This document shows, in pieces, positions 32,830 to 40,989 of a stretch of 64,000 nt of DNA (its first letter is position 1; every line of letters begins with the position of its first letter). The stretch lies in assembly GCF_006716095.1 (NCBI RefSeq), contig NZ_VFOK01000001.1, positions 1,519,375 through 1,583,374 on the forward strand. Reading direction: 5' to 3'. Under the pieces are notes generated by a model. The model was not told the origin of the DNA and ran no database searches. It was given only the letters and a program-made list of their open reading frames with translations. The position numbers were made by a program, and so were the translations under genes. The stretch is from Barrientosiimonas humi. Its GTDB lineage: Bacteria > Actinomycetota > Actinomycetes > Actinomycetales > Dermatophilaceae.

Positions 32830-32835
32830 AGCCTA
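32830..32835 (-). promoter_or_regulatory. -10 box TAGGCT, leaderless promoter of polA
   Basis: TAGGCT on the minus strand is 7 nt before GTG 32822. The 46-nt gap to the divergent thioesterase also holds that gene's AGGAGGA ribosome-binding site. Confidence 0.5.
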
Positions 32836-32868
32836 GGACCCACCACCGACACCAGGAGGACCCCCGTC

Positions 32869-33312
32869 ATGACCGACCCCAGCGCCACGCTCGGCGACGC
32901 GCTCGACCTCGAGACCATGAACTCGTTCAACAAGGGCACGCTCGCCGAGAAGATGGGGATCGAGATCGTCGAGGTCGCCCCCGGCAAGGTCGTCGCCCGG
33001 ATGCCCGTCGAGGGCAACACCCAGCCCTACGGCCTGCTGCACGGCGGCGCGCACGTGGTGCTCGCCGAGACGGTCGGCTCGATCGCCGCCGCGATCGCCG
33101 CCGGCGAGGGCCGCGCGGCCATGGGCCTGGACATCAACTCCACGCACCACCGCGGGGTCCGCTCGGGGTTCGTCACCGCCACGGCGACCGCGCTGTCGGA
33201 GGGGCGCTCGGTTGCGGCGTACGAGATCGCGATCGTCGACGACGAGGGTCGCCGGGTCAACACCTCGCGCCTGACCTGCATCCTGCGCGACGCCCCGACC
33301 AGGGCCAGCTGA
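32869..33312 (+). CDS. Hotdog-fold acyl-CoA thioesterase (PaaI/MenI-like)
   Basis: 147 residues. The single hotdog domain carries the motif PYGLLHGGAHVVLAETVGSIAA (about 52-73), with the HGG turn and the catalytic-type acidic residue (Glu in LAETVGS). The strand GLDINSTHHRGVRSGFVTATATAL follows. This is the pattern of PaaI/DHNA-CoA thioesterase (uncharacterised domain 1) proteins, which hydrolyse aryl- or acyl-CoA. The ATG at 32869 has a strong AGGAGGA site, and the gene diverges from polA by 46 nt. Its stop is 1 nt from the end of the convergent acetyltransferase. Whether it acts in menaquinone synthesis or on another CoA ester cannot be told. Confidence 0.85.
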   Translation: MTDPSATLGDALDLETMNSFNKGTLAEKMGIEIVEVAPGKVVARMPVEGNTQPYGLLHGGAHVVLAETVGSIAAAIAAGEGRAAMGLDINSTHHRGVRSGFVTATATALSEGRSVAAYEIAIVDDEGRRVNTSRLTCILRDAPTRAS

Positions 33313-33313
33313 G

Positions 33314-33889
33314 TCAGGCGCCGGTCTCGGGCTCGATCTCCGGGTGGCGCAGGCCGTGCCGGGCCCGCTCGCGCAGCGAGCGTCGGCGGCGCACGATCTC
33401 CTCGGTCGTCGAGGTCTGCTCGTCGTCGCCCAGCCGTCGGTGCAGCGCCCGCGTGGGCGTGGACCGCACGGTCACCTGGGCCGCGAACCCGAGCCGGGCG
33501 AAGTAGCGGTTGGTGTGCTTCTCCCCCGCCGGCACGCAGCTGGTGACCTGCCCGACCCCGCGCAGGTCGGCGTACGTCGCGACGGCCGCGAGCAGCTCCT
33601 TGGCGACGCCGCGCCGGCGCGAGCCGGGGGTGACGTAGATCTGGTCGATCCAGACCGCGCTCTCCTCACCGAGCCCGCTGAGCGGGCTGGCTGTGACGGC
33701 GGCGAAGCCGACGGGCTGGCCGTCGCGCTCGGCGAGGTAGACGCGCACGTCCTCGCGCTCCAGCGCGGACCGGACCCGGCCCTCGCGCACGGCCCGGTCG
33801 GCCCAGTCGGCCGACTGCCCCGCGGCGGTGCGGGCGGCGACCCACAACGGCGCCAGACGCTGCTCCTGGTCGACGGTCACCCGCGACAC
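33314..33889 (-). CDS. GNAT-family N-acetyltransferase
   Basis: About 191 residues from the GTG at 33889; a TTG at 33910 would add 7 residues. The acetyl-CoA site is WIDQIYVTPGSRRRGVAKEL (central strand 4 and the RxxRGVA pyrophosphate loop). YADLRGVGQVTSCVPAGEKHTNRYFARLGFAAQ follows, with the usual N-x-x-A-x-x-x-Y/F-x-x-x-GF end of the fold. A ~40-residue charged tail (RRRRSLRERARHGLRHPEI) is unusual for the family. The gene is convergent with the thioesterase (1-nt gap) and alone on its transcript. The substrate (amine or protein N-terminus) cannot be inferred. Confidence 0.8.
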   Translation of the reverse strand: MSRVTVDQEQRLAPLWVAARTAAGQSADWADRAVREGRVRSALEREDVRVYLAERDGQPVGFAAVTASPLSGLGEESAVWIDQIYVTPGSRRRGVAKELLAAVATYADLRGVGQVTSCVPAGEKHTNRYFARLGFAAQVTVRSTPTRALHRRLGDDEQTSTTEEIVRRRRSLRERARHGLRHPEIEPETGA

Positions 33890-34006
33890 AGAGATGCCAC
33901 CACGGCCCAACGCTCTGGCTCCGATCCTCGGCCCCGATGTGCGCCGCCTTCGGGCGCGGCGGCAACACTACGCCTCCCTCGCCCACCCGGACAGTTGAAC
34001 CCCGAA

Positions 34007-34070
34007 TGAAACCGGGTTCCGTCCCTTTGACCTCGATGCATCAGGGTCAGAGGCACGGAACCCGGTTTCA
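34007..34070. repeat. 64-nt near-perfect palindrome, probable terminator or mobile hairpin
   Basis: The outer arms TGAAACCGGGTTCCGT (34007-34022) and ACGGAACCCGGTTTCA (34055-34070) match perfectly over 16 bp. The inner arms CCTTTGACC / GGTCAGAGG extend the stem with one wobble, leaving a ~10-nt loop. It lies just past the stop of the secreted-protein gene (34088) and upstream of the GNAT gene. The arms are much less GC-rich than the surroundings, so it may be a small inserted element reused as a terminator. Confidence 0.75.
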
Positions 34071-34087
34071 TGCGTGGCCGGGCCGGG

Positions 34088-34816
34088 TCAGCCGCCCAAG
34101 CCGCCGGCGCTGGTCGTGCTCGGCGTCGCGGCGGGCGCCGGCGTCGTGCTCGGGGCCGGTGCCGGCGTGCTGCTCGGGCTCGGCGCGGACGAACTGCTGG
34201 GTGTCGACGTGCTGCTCGAGGTCGACGAGCTGCCGGTGGTGGACGACGACGCGACCGACGAGGCGGCCGCGTCTGCCGACTCCTTGGCCGTCGGCGTGCA
34301 GCCGGGAATGTCGCAGACGGGTGGCGTGCCCGGCACCTTGAACGCGACCGTGATGGGCGGGTGCTGGTTGGGGTCGGTGCCCGGGGCCGGGGTGTGGCCC
34401 CACTGGATCTGCATGACCGCGTCGAAGTCCTGGTTCGCCGAGTTCGAGCTGTCGGCACGGAACTCGACGGTCTGGCACTGCCCTGCCGCGAGGCGGTAGG
34501 GCAACGGCGGCGACTGGTGGGTCAGCGTCAGGTTGGTCCCGCTCACCGAGTAGCTGATGCTGTACAGCCAGATGTCCTCGCTGCTGTTGTTGCAGACCTC
34601 GAACGTGAACTGGTAGCCCTTCGGGAAGGCCTTGCAGCTCTGGCCGGGCGACTTGCAGGCGCCGATGAAGCGGAAGGTCGGCGGGACGGTCGACAGCGCG
34701 AACGCCGGCGCCGCCTGCGCCACCACCACTGCCGGGGTCGCCCAGGCGACTCCCTTGACGACCGCCCGTCGGCGTACTCCCGTGCTGTCCGAACCGTGCT
34801 CCTGGTGACCGCTCAT
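34088..34816 (-). CDS. Tat-exported protein with Ser/Thr/Pro-rich C-terminal tail, 242 aa
   Basis: From ATG 34816, with a strong GGGGAGGGG site, the protein has a twin-arginine signal: VRRRAVVKGVAWATPAVVVAQAAPAFA with RRR at about 15-17 and an AFA cleavage site near residue 41. The mature part (~130 residues) has four to six cysteines (GACKSPGQSCKAF, FEVCNNSSEDIW, AAGQCQTVEF, VCDIPGC), so a disulphide-linked beta-sandwich is likely. The last ~75 residues are Ser/Thr/Pro/Ala-rich and end GGLGG, without a visible sorting signal. An open frame extends 35 codons upstream to 34921 but would place the Tat motif internally. Function unknown; the gene stands alone between palindrome 34007 and the liv operon. 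Confidence 0.78.
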   Translation of the reverse strand: MSGHQEHGSDSTGVRRRAVVKGVAWATPAVVVAQAAPAFALSTVPPTFRFIGACKSPGQSCKAFPKGYQFTFEVCNNSSEDIWLYSISYSVSGTNLTLTHQSPPLPYRLAAGQCQTVEFRADSSNSANQDFDAVMQIQWGHTPAPGTDPNQHPPITVAFKVPGTPPVCDIPGCTPTAKESADAAASSVASSSTTGSSSTSSSTSTPSSSSAPSPSSTPAPAPSTTPAPAATPSTTSAGGLGG

Positions 34817-34978
34817 GGTCCCCTCCCCTGACCGTGGGTCGGCCCGGCGCGTCCGGGCCGACTGCTCGCGTCCCACCCGGACGGGTGCACGACGCGCAGT
34901 CAGTGTGCCCGTGCCGTTCACGTCCGAGCACGCTGTTCTCGGCGGTGCGGCCAGAGTGAAAGAAGGGGTGGTTGGGGA

Positions 34979-34997
34979 CTCCCTATCTTTCAGGGAG
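34979..34997. terminator. Hairpin downstream of livF
   Basis: CTCCCT-ATCTTTC-AGGGAG is about 40 nt beyond the livF stop (35038). It is a plausible, rather weak end for the liv operon. The remaining intergenic sequence up to the Tat-protein start (34816) shows no other clear signal. Confidence 0.4.
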
Positions 34998-35037
34998 CCG
35001 GGGGTCGTGCAGTAAGTGCGTGCAGCAGGGTCGGGCG

Positions 35038-35754
35038 TCAGTCCTCGCCGAGGTACGCCTTGCGCACCGCGTCGTTGGTCATCAGCTCTCGCCCGGGCCC
35101 GTCGAGCACGATCGAGCCCACCTCGAGGACGTAGCCCCAGTCGGCGAGCTTCAGCGCCGCCTGGGCGTTCTGCTCGACCAGCAGGATCGTGGTGCCGCGC
35201 CGCTGCAGGGTGCGCACGGTCTTCATGATCTTCTGCATCATCAGGGGCGACAGACCCATCGAGGGCTCGTCGAGCATCAGCAGCTTGGGGCGGCTCATCA
35301 TCGCCCGGCCCATCGCCAGCATCTGCTGCTCGCCGCCGGAGAAGGTGCCGGCCGGCTGCTTGCGCCGTTCGCGCAGGATCGGGAAGAGCTCGAACGCCTC
35401 CTCCAGGTCCTCGGCGACCGCCTTGTGGTCGTTGCGCGCGAAGGCCCCCAGGTGCAGGTTCTCCTCCACGCTCATCCGCGGGAAGATGCGCCGCCCCTCG
35501 GGCGACTGCGCCAGGCCGAGACTCACGATCTCGTGAGCGGGCACGTCGTCGATCCGCTTGCCCTGGAAGGAGATCGAGCCGCTCTCGGGGCGGATCAGCC
35601 CCGAGATCGTGCGCAGCGTGGTGGTCTTGCCCGCGCCGTTGGTGCCGATGAGGGTGACGACCTGCCCCTCCTCGACGGCGAACGAGATGCCCTTGACCGC
35701 GGCGATCTTGCCGTAGGCGACGGTGAGGTCGGAGACCTCCAGCATCGGGCTCAC
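35038..35754 (-). CDS. livF: Branched-chain amino-acid ABC transporter ATPase LivF
   Basis: 238 residues. Walker A is GTNGAGKTTTL (about 37-47). The Q-loop region ends LAQSPEGRRIFPRMSVEENL, the signature is FSGGEQQMLAMGRAM, Walker B is LLMLDEPSMGLSP, and the H-loop appears as LVEQNAQAAL, the His-less form usual in LivF. The YGKIxAVKGISF start and EGRRIF stretch distinguish LivF from LivG. With LivG it forms the nucleotide-binding dimer that drives uptake through LivH/LivM. The start GTG 35754 overlaps the livG stop (GTGA). Last gene of the livJHMGF order. Confidence 0.95.
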   Translation of the reverse strand: MSPMLEVSDLTVAYGKIAAVKGISFAVEEGQVVTLIGTNGAGKTTTLRTISGLIRPESGSISFQGKRIDDVPAHEIVSLGLAQSPEGRRIFPRMSVEENLHLGAFARNDHKAVAEDLEEAFELFPILRERRKQPAGTFSGGEQQMLAMGRAMMSRPKLLMLDEPSMGLSPLMMQKIMKTVRTLQRRGTTILLVEQNAQAALKLADWGYVLEVGSIVLDGPGRELMTNDAVRKAYLGED

Positions 35755-36665
35755 GGGCGCTGCTCCCTCGGGTCGGTGCCGGTCTCGTCGTCGCGGCGCA
35801 GGTCGGCCTCGTCCTCGCGCACGATCTCGTCCATCTCCTCGTCGTCCTCGGTGCCGTCGCCGGTGCCGATGTACGCCTCGATCACCCGCGGGTCGGACTG
35901 CACCTGCTCGGGGGTCCCCTCGATCAGCGTCTTGCCCTGCACCAGGCACAGCACCCGGTCGCACAGGTTGAAGATGAACCGCATGTCGTGCTCGATGACG
36001 ACGACGGCCAGCCCCTGGTCGCGGATCTTGAAGATCAGCTCCATCGCCTGCTGGGTCTCCAGCGGGTTCATGCCCGCGGTCGGCTCGTCCAGCAGCAGCA
36101 GCTTGGGGTCGGTCGCGAGCGCGCGGGCGATCTCGAGGCGGCGCTGGTCGCCGTAGGACATGTTGCGCGCCAGGTGCGCCGCCTGCCGGCCGAGGCCGAC
36201 GAACTCCAGCAGCTGCTGGGCGCGCGCCCGTGTCTCCTCCTCCTCGCGCCGGAACTTCGGCCCGCGCAGGATCGAGGTGAGCGCGCCCGAGGACGTACGG
36301 CAGTAGCGGCCGACCATGACGTTCTCCAGCGCCGTCATGTTGCCGAAGAGCCGGATGTTCTGGAACGTGCGGGCCATCCCGGCGCGCACCACCTTGCCGG
36401 GCTTGGGCGGCAGCACCTGCCCCTCGAAACGCACCGTTCCCTCGGTGGGCCGGTACATCCCGGTCAGGCAGTTGAAGAACGTCGTCTTCCCGGCGCCGTT
36501 GGGCCCGATCAGCCCGACGATCTCGCCCTGGTGCACCTGCAGGTCGACGCCGCCGACGGCCACCAGGCCGCCGAACCGCATGACCACGCCGGACGCGTCG
36601 AGGATCAGCTCGCCGCTCGTGCCGTCGCCGGGTGCGCCGTACGTCGGTTCGGTCGTGGCGGTCAT
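35751..36665 (-). CDS. livG: Branched-chain amino-acid ABC transporter ATPase LivG
   Basis: 304 residues, about 45 longer than typical LivG. Walker A is GPNGAGKTTFFNCLTG (about 53-68). The LivG-specific ARTFQNIRLFGNMTALENVMVG, the signature MSYGDQRRLEIARAL, Walker B LLLLDEPTAGMNP and the H-loop VVIEHDMRFIF are all present. A C-terminal ~40-residue acidic tail (GTEDDEEMDEIVREDEADLRRDDE) accounts for the extra length and has no known role. The start ATG 36665 overlaps the livM stop (ATGA). Confidence 0.95.
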   Translation of the reverse strand: MTATTEPTYGAPGDGTSGELILDASGVVMRFGGLVAVGGVDLQVHQGEIVGLIGPNGAGKTTFFNCLTGMYRPTEGTVRFEGQVLPPKPGKVVRAGMARTFQNIRLFGNMTALENVMVGRYCRTSSGALTSILRGPKFRREEEETRARAQQLLEFVGLGRQAAHLARNMSYGDQRRLEIARALATDPKLLLLDEPTAGMNPLETQQAMELIFKIRDQGLAVVVIEHDMRFIFNLCDRVLCLVQGKTLIEGTPEQVQSDPRVIEAYIGTGDGTEDDEEMDEIVREDEADLRRDDETGTDPREQRP

Positions 36666-38425
36666 GCCTGCGCTCCCTTCGGCCCGCTCGAGCCGCTCGA
36701 CCCGGGTGGCCCGGTCTGTCCCGGGCCCAGGTCACTGGTCTCCAGCCGGTCCTCGACCTCGTCGGCGAGCGACTCGTCCTCCTCGTGGAACTCCAGCTGT
36801 CGCCGCTTGGAGGCGATGAGCCCCTCGGGCCGGAAGCGCATCATCACCACGAGCAGCAGGCCGAAGATCAGCAGGCGGTACTCGTTGAAGAAGCGCAGCT
36901 TCTCGGGCAGCAGCTTCAGGATGGTCGCGCCGAGCAGCACGCCGGCGATCGTGCCCATGCCGCCGAGCACGACGGCGGCGAGCAGGAACGCCGACTCCAG
37001 GAAGATGTACTGGTCGGGCGAGACCGAGGTGTCCTGGTGGGCCTTGATCGTGCCGGCGATGCCGGCGAGCGCCGCGCCGCCGGCGAAGGCCAGCAGCTTG
37101 AGCCCGAACACGTTGACGCCCATGGCGTCGGCGGCCCGCTCGTCCTCGCGGATCGCGACCCAGCCGCGGCCGATGCGGCTGTTGTTCATCCGGGTGAACA
37201 CCAGGATGATGAAGCCGATCAGCAGCAGGAGCAGGAAGTAGTAGTTGCTCATCCGGCCCAGCGGGATCCCGAAGACCGAGTGCACCTGGCCGAAGTCGAA
37301 GCCACCGATCTTCAGGTCGGGGATGGCGCCGATGCCGTTGGGGCCGCGGGTCAGGTTGGGTCCGTTGGTCCCGTCGAGGTTGAACATCGCCAGCCGGAAG
37401 ATCTCGCCGAACGCCAGGGTCACGATCGCCAGGTAGTCACCCGAGACGCGCAGCGTCGGCGAGCCGATGATCAGGCCCAGGCAGGCGGTGACGACCGCGG
37501 CGATCAGGACCACCACGAAGAACGGCGGCTTCCAGTCGATGGTGGCGAACGCCGAGCTCGACAGCATCGCGGCGACGTAGGCGCCCGAGCCGAGGAAGGC
37601 GATGTAGCCCAGGTCGAGCAGCCCCGCGAGGCCGACGACGATGTTCAGCCCGACCGCCGTCGCGGCGAAGATCAGCACCTGCGCGGCGATCGACATGTTC
37701 GCGTCGGAGCCGTTCTGGGTGAACGGGAACAGGAACGCCACGACGAACGCCGACAGGGTCAGCACCGTGCGGTGCCGCGCGGCCGCCTGGGAGACCCAGG
37801 TGAAGATGCCGCCGCGCACGGCCGTCACGAGCAGGCCCGCGACGAACAGACAGGCGGCGACGAAGCTCCACGACTCCTCCAGCCCCAGGGTGACCGCCGC
37901 CAGAACCAGGGCCAGCGCCATCACCGCGGTGATCAGCAGGATCTCCACCCACGGCTTCATCCGCGCGGTCTCCAGCGCCTCGAGCGGCTGGGGCTGGGCG
38001 AACCGGGAGGCGAGGAACATCAGCAGCGCGCCGGCCAGGCTGATCCAGCCGCCCGGGTTGACGTTGATCAGCCCCGGCGCCTGCACGGTGATCGCCACGA
38101 TGACGAAGACCAGGTAGATCGTCGCCCAGGTCGCGACCGCCCGGAAGCCCAGGGCCGCGTCCAGCCAGCGGCCGAGCCGGTGCAGCGGACCCTTCATGGC
38201 CAGCAGCAGCACCAGGGCGATGACGCCGAGCACGATCGCGAAGATCTGCACCGTGCCCGGGTAGAAGTTGATGGTCAGGTCGCCGAGGAAACCACCGACG
38301 TACGACCACGACAGGAACGAGCCGACGATCAGCAGGACGGCGCCGAGCAGGCCCAGCGGCCACGCCTTGGCGGCGTGCCGCTGCACGACGTGCTCGGGCA
38401 GGGTCGGGATCTTCCACCAGCTCAT
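36662..38425 (-). CDS. livM: Branched-chain amino-acid ABC transporter permease LivM with long N-terminal membrane extension
   Basis: 587 residues. The C-terminal ~340 residues are the LivM permease: AVGLNIVVGLAGLLDLGYIAFLGSGAYVAA, GSPTLRVSGDYLAIVTLAFGEIFR and IREDERAADAMGVNVFGLKLLAFAGGAALAGIAG with the EAA-like loop. The first ~240 residues add about six membrane segments (AWPLGLLGAVLLIVGSFLSW, TVQIFAIVLGVIALVLLLAM, and so on). Common LivM proteins of ~350-400 aa lack most of these. An acidic then Gly/Ser/Pro-rich cytosolic tail ends the protein. The start ATG 38425 overlaps the livH stop (ATGA). It forms the channel with LivH. Confidence 0.93.
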   Translation of the reverse strand: MSWWKIPTLPEHVVQRHAAKAWPLGLLGAVLLIVGSFLSWSYVGGFLGDLTINFYPGTVQIFAIVLGVIALVLLLAMKGPLHRLGRWLDAALGFRAVATWATIYLVFVIVAITVQAPGLINVNPGGWISLAGALLMFLASRFAQPQPLEALETARMKPWVEILLITAVMALALVLAAVTLGLEESWSFVAACLFVAGLLVTAVRGGIFTWVSQAAARHRTVLTLSAFVVAFLFPFTQNGSDANMSIAAQVLIFAATAVGLNIVVGLAGLLDLGYIAFLGSGAYVAAMLSSSAFATIDWKPPFFVVVLIAAVVTACLGLIIGSPTLRVSGDYLAIVTLAFGEIFRLAMFNLDGTNGPNLTRGPNGIGAIPDLKIGGFDFGQVHSVFGIPLGRMSNYYFLLLLLIGFIILVFTRMNNSRIGRGWVAIREDERAADAMGVNVFGLKLLAFAGGAALAGIAGTIKAHQDTSVSPDQYIFLESAFLLAAVVLGGMGTIAGVLLGATILKLLPEKLRFFNEYRLLIFGLLLVVMMRFRPEGLIASKRRQLEFHEEDESLADEVEDRLETSDLGPGQTGPPGSSGSSGPKGAQA

Positions 38426-39366
38426 GCGCGGTCCACCACCCGTGCTCCGAGCAGACCCTGGGGCCGGAAGACCAGCACCAGGATCAGCAGGACGAACGCC
38501 CAGACGTCCTTCCAGGACGTGCCGCCGAACGTGCCGGGGATGAACCCGGTGGCCATCGCCTCGGCGACGCCGAGCACCAGGCCGCCGAGCACGGCGCCCC
38601 ACACGTTGCCGATGCCGCCGAGCACCGCGGCGGTGAACGCCTTGAGGCCGGCGAGGAAGCCCATCCGGAAGTCGATGTTGTTGTTCTGCAGGCCCTGCGC
38701 GACGCCCGCGATGCCGGCGAGCGCGGCGCCCACGGCGAACGCGACGACGATGATCCGGTCGACGTTGATGCCCATCAGCCGCGCGGTGTCGGGGTCCTGC
38801 GAGACCGCCTGCATGCCGCGACCGGTGCGGGTGTGGCCGATGAACCACCACAGTCCCGCGGCGCAGACCGCGAGCGCGATCATCGTGAACAGCGCCGAGC
38901 GCTGGATCGTCACGCCCCCGAGGCGGATCGCCTGGCCGGTGACCACGTCGATCTGCGGGAAGGGGATCTTGCTCTTGGCGCTCGGGAAGTCGGCGAACGG
39001 GATCTTGTCGTAGAACAGCCGCACGAACTCCTGCAGGAACACCGAGATGCCGATGGCGGTGATGAGCGGCGCCAGGCGTGGCGCCCCGCGGAGTGGTCGG
39101 TAGGCGACCCGCTCCATCAGCACCGCCGTCAGCACCGAGACGAGCACGGCGCCGATGATCATCAGCGGCAGCAGCACGATGCTGGTGCTGCCCTTGAAGA
39201 GCACGAGCTGGACCGAGAGCGCGCCGAACGCGCCGATCATGAACACCTCGCCGTGGGCGAAGTTGATCAGCTGGACGATGCCGTAGACGACGGTGTAGCC
39301 GACGGCGATGAGCGCGTACAGCGATCCGAGCGTCAGCCCGTTGACCAGCTGTTGCAGGAACTGCAC
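38422..39366 (-). CDS. livH: Branched-chain amino-acid ABC transporter permease LivH
   Basis: 314 residues, normal length. The N-terminus QQLVNGLTLGSLYALIAVGYTVVYGIVQLINFAHGEVFMIGAFGAL is the LivH signature. AYRPLRGAPRLAPLITAIGISVFLQ and ALAGIAGVAQGLQNNNIDFRMGFLAGLKAFTAAVLGGIGNVWGAVLGG, with its cytoplasmic coupling helix, follow. About eight membrane segments. The GTG at 39366 is preceded by GGGAG. It lies 189 nt after livJ, with a strong hairpin in between, so expression of the permease and ATPases is probably lower than that of the binding protein. Confidence 0.95.
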   Translation of the reverse strand: MQFLQQLVNGLTLGSLYALIAVGYTVVYGIVQLINFAHGEVFMIGAFGALSVQLVLFKGSTSIVLLPLMIIGAVLVSVLTAVLMERVAYRPLRGAPRLAPLITAIGISVFLQEFVRLFYDKIPFADFPSAKSKIPFPQIDVVTGQAIRLGGVTIQRSALFTMIALAVCAAGLWWFIGHTRTGRGMQAVSQDPDTARLMGINVDRIIVVAFAVGAALAGIAGVAQGLQNNNIDFRMGFLAGLKAFTAAVLGGIGNVWGAVLGGLVLGVAEAMATGFIPGTFGGTSWKDVWAFVLLILVLVFRPQGLLGARVVDRA

Positions 39367-39494
39367 GGAGGATCTCCCAACAGGGTGCGGGGGCGGGGCA
39401 GCCCGTCGTACGTCCGCGCCGGCCGGCGCAGGAACGGCGAGCAGGACCGGTGGTCCCGGGGGCGGGGCGTGGACGGGCGCCCCGGACAGCCGGA

Positions 39495-39540
39495 CAGTGC
39501 GACCGCGGGGGCAGCGCTCGCTGCCGCCGCGGTCGCACTG
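39495..39540. terminator. Intercistronic hairpin between livJ and livH
   Basis: A 14-bp perfect outer stem (CAGTGCGACCGCGG / CCGCGGTCGCACTG) and a 7-bp inner stem (GGCAGCG / CGCTGCC). It starts 15 nt after the livJ stop. Such a structure usually acts as a partial terminator or 3'-end protector, giving more binding protein than transporter. Confidence 0.75.
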
Positions 39541-39555
39541 CCCGCGACTATCGGC

Positions 39556-40782
39556 CTACTTGAACTCTTCGGTGTTGACCGCGGTCCACTTGCCGCCCTT
39601 CACCTGGTACACGGTGAGGATGCGGGTGGTGGTGTCGCCGTAGCTGTCGAAGGCGACCTTGCCGGTGACCCCGTCGAAGTTGACCTTGCCGACGGCGCCG
39701 GGCATCTGGGTGCGGGCGTTGGCGACGGTGGAGTCGCTCTTCCAGACGCTCTTGAGCCCGTTGATGATCGAGTTCGCGGCGTCGTAGGAGTAGGCGCCGT
39801 AGGCCTCGTAGGGCTCGGGGTACTTCTGCGCGTTGTAGTCGCTGACGAACGTCTTGGCGCTGTCCAGGCTCTCGGTCGGGGCCCCCACCGAGGTCGCGAG
39901 GTCGCCCTCGCCGGACTTGCCGGCCAGCTTGATGAAGTCGGCCGAGTAGATGCCGTCGCCACCCATCAGCGGGACGTTGAGACCGGCCGCCTTCATCTGC
40001 TGGGACAGCGGACCCGCCTGCGGGAACTCGCCGCCGTAGTAGACCGCCGCGGGGTTGGCGCCCTTCACCTTCGACACCGCCGCCTGGTAGTTGGCGTCGT
40101 CGGGGTTGATGGTCTCCTGCGCGACGACCTTGCCGCCGAGCTTCTTGAACTCGGTGGCGAACGCCGAGGCCAGGCCCTGGCCGTACGTCTTCTTGTCGTG
40201 GATCGTCGCGACGGTCTTCTTGCCGGCCTTGTTGTACAGGTAGCGCGCGGCGAACGGCCCCTGCACGGCGTCGGTGGTCGCGGTGCGGAAGTAGTAGGGG
40301 TACATCCGCTTGGGGTTGGCGGGGTCGGCGCCACGGGTCAGCGTCGGGTTGGTGTTGGCCGGGCTGACCATCACGATCTTGGCCGTGTTGAGCACCGGCG
40401 AGGCGACCTGGCCGGTGCTGGAGTTGAGGGTGCCGACGACGCCGATGACGTCGGGGTCGGCCGCCAGCTGGGTCGCGGCGTTCTTGGCCGGGTCGGTCTT
40501 GCCCTCGTCGTCCTTGGCGACGACCTCGAACTTCACGCCGGGGACGAGGTTGGACTGGTTGGCCTTCTTCACGGCCAGGTCGACCGAGTTCTTGATGCCG
40601 AGGCCGAGGGGCGCGAGGTCGCCCGAGAGCGGCGCGATGACGCCGATCTTCACGGTCTTGGTGTTGCCACCCTCACCGCCGCTCGCACCGGCACCCTCGC
40701 CGTCGCCTCCGCGCGAGCCGCAGGCCGAGAGCAGCATCGCCGCTGCGACCACCGGGGCGCTGTACTTCACCACTGAACGCAC
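39556..40782 (-). CDS. livJ: Branched-chain amino-acid ABC transporter substrate-binding lipoprotein
   Basis: 408 residues. The lipoprotein signal (VVKYSAPVVAAAMLLSACGS) has a lipobox LSAC with Cys at about residue 20, followed by a Gly/Ser/Glu-rich linker. The Peripla_BP_6 domain begins VKIGVIAPLSGDLAPLGLGIKNSVDLAV. VIGVVGTLNSSTGQVASPVLN and VSPANTNPTLT (ligand-binding Ser/Thr), RTATTDAVQGPFAARYL and GEFPQAGPLSQQMKAAGL follow. The start GTG 40782 has AGGAGG 6 nt upstream; an open frame reaches 40917 but lacks this. Lgt (gene at 49679) should lipidate it. It delivers Leu/Ile/Val-type ligands to LivHMGF, though exact specificity is not readable. Confidence 0.93.
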   Translation of the reverse strand: MRSVVKYSAPVVAAAMLLSACGSRGGDGEGAGASGGEGGNTKTVKIGVIAPLSGDLAPLGLGIKNSVDLAVKKANQSNLVPGVKFEVVAKDDEGKTDPAKNAATQLAADPDVIGVVGTLNSSTGQVASPVLNTAKIVMVSPANTNPTLTRGADPANPKRMYPYYFRTATTDAVQGPFAARYLYNKAGKKTVATIHDKKTYGQGLASAFATEFKKLGGKVVAQETINPDDANYQAAVSKVKGANPAAVYYGGEFPQAGPLSQQMKAAGLNVPLMGGDGIYSADFIKLAGKSGEGDLATSVGAPTESLDSAKTFVSDYNAQKYPEPYEAYGAYSYDAANSIINGLKSVWKSDSTVANARTQMPGAVGKVNFDGVTGKVAFDSYGDTTTRILTVYQVKGGKWTAVNTEEFK

Positions 40783-40882
40783 GTGTTCCTCCTGAGCCAC
40801 ACGTCGCTTCGCCGCCGGTCGGCAGCGAGGTTGCGGCGGCACGGGAGGCCGTCGCGCTGGATGGAACCTAGCCCGCGCCCTC

Positions 40883-40926
40883 GTGACCTGGGAGGCGATT
40901 GATGTGATTGAGGTCACCCCGTGACC
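40883..40926. promoter_or_regulatory. Clustered GTGACC/GGTCAC half-sites upstream of livJ
   Basis: GTGACC (40883-40888), GGTCAC (40912-40917) and GTGACC (40921-40926). The last two form the palindrome GGTCAC-CCC-GTGACC. They lie 100-145 nt before livJ, between it and pdtaR, upstream of a possible -10 TAGGTT (minus strand, 40865-40870). The GTnAC core recalls half-sites of OmpR-family nitrogen or cell-wall regulators (GlnR, MtrA), but the spacing does not fit their usual boxes. Confidence 0.4.
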
Positions 40927-40989
40927 AAGCCGAGACCTGGCCTGCGGCCATGCGGGCGATGACTCCTTACCGGGCGACGGACGCGGCGC

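Noticed and set aside
34817-34921. Longer start for the Tat-exported protein
   Set aside because: It would add 35 Arg/Thr-rich residues before the Tat motif and skip the strong ribosome-binding site in front of ATG 34816.
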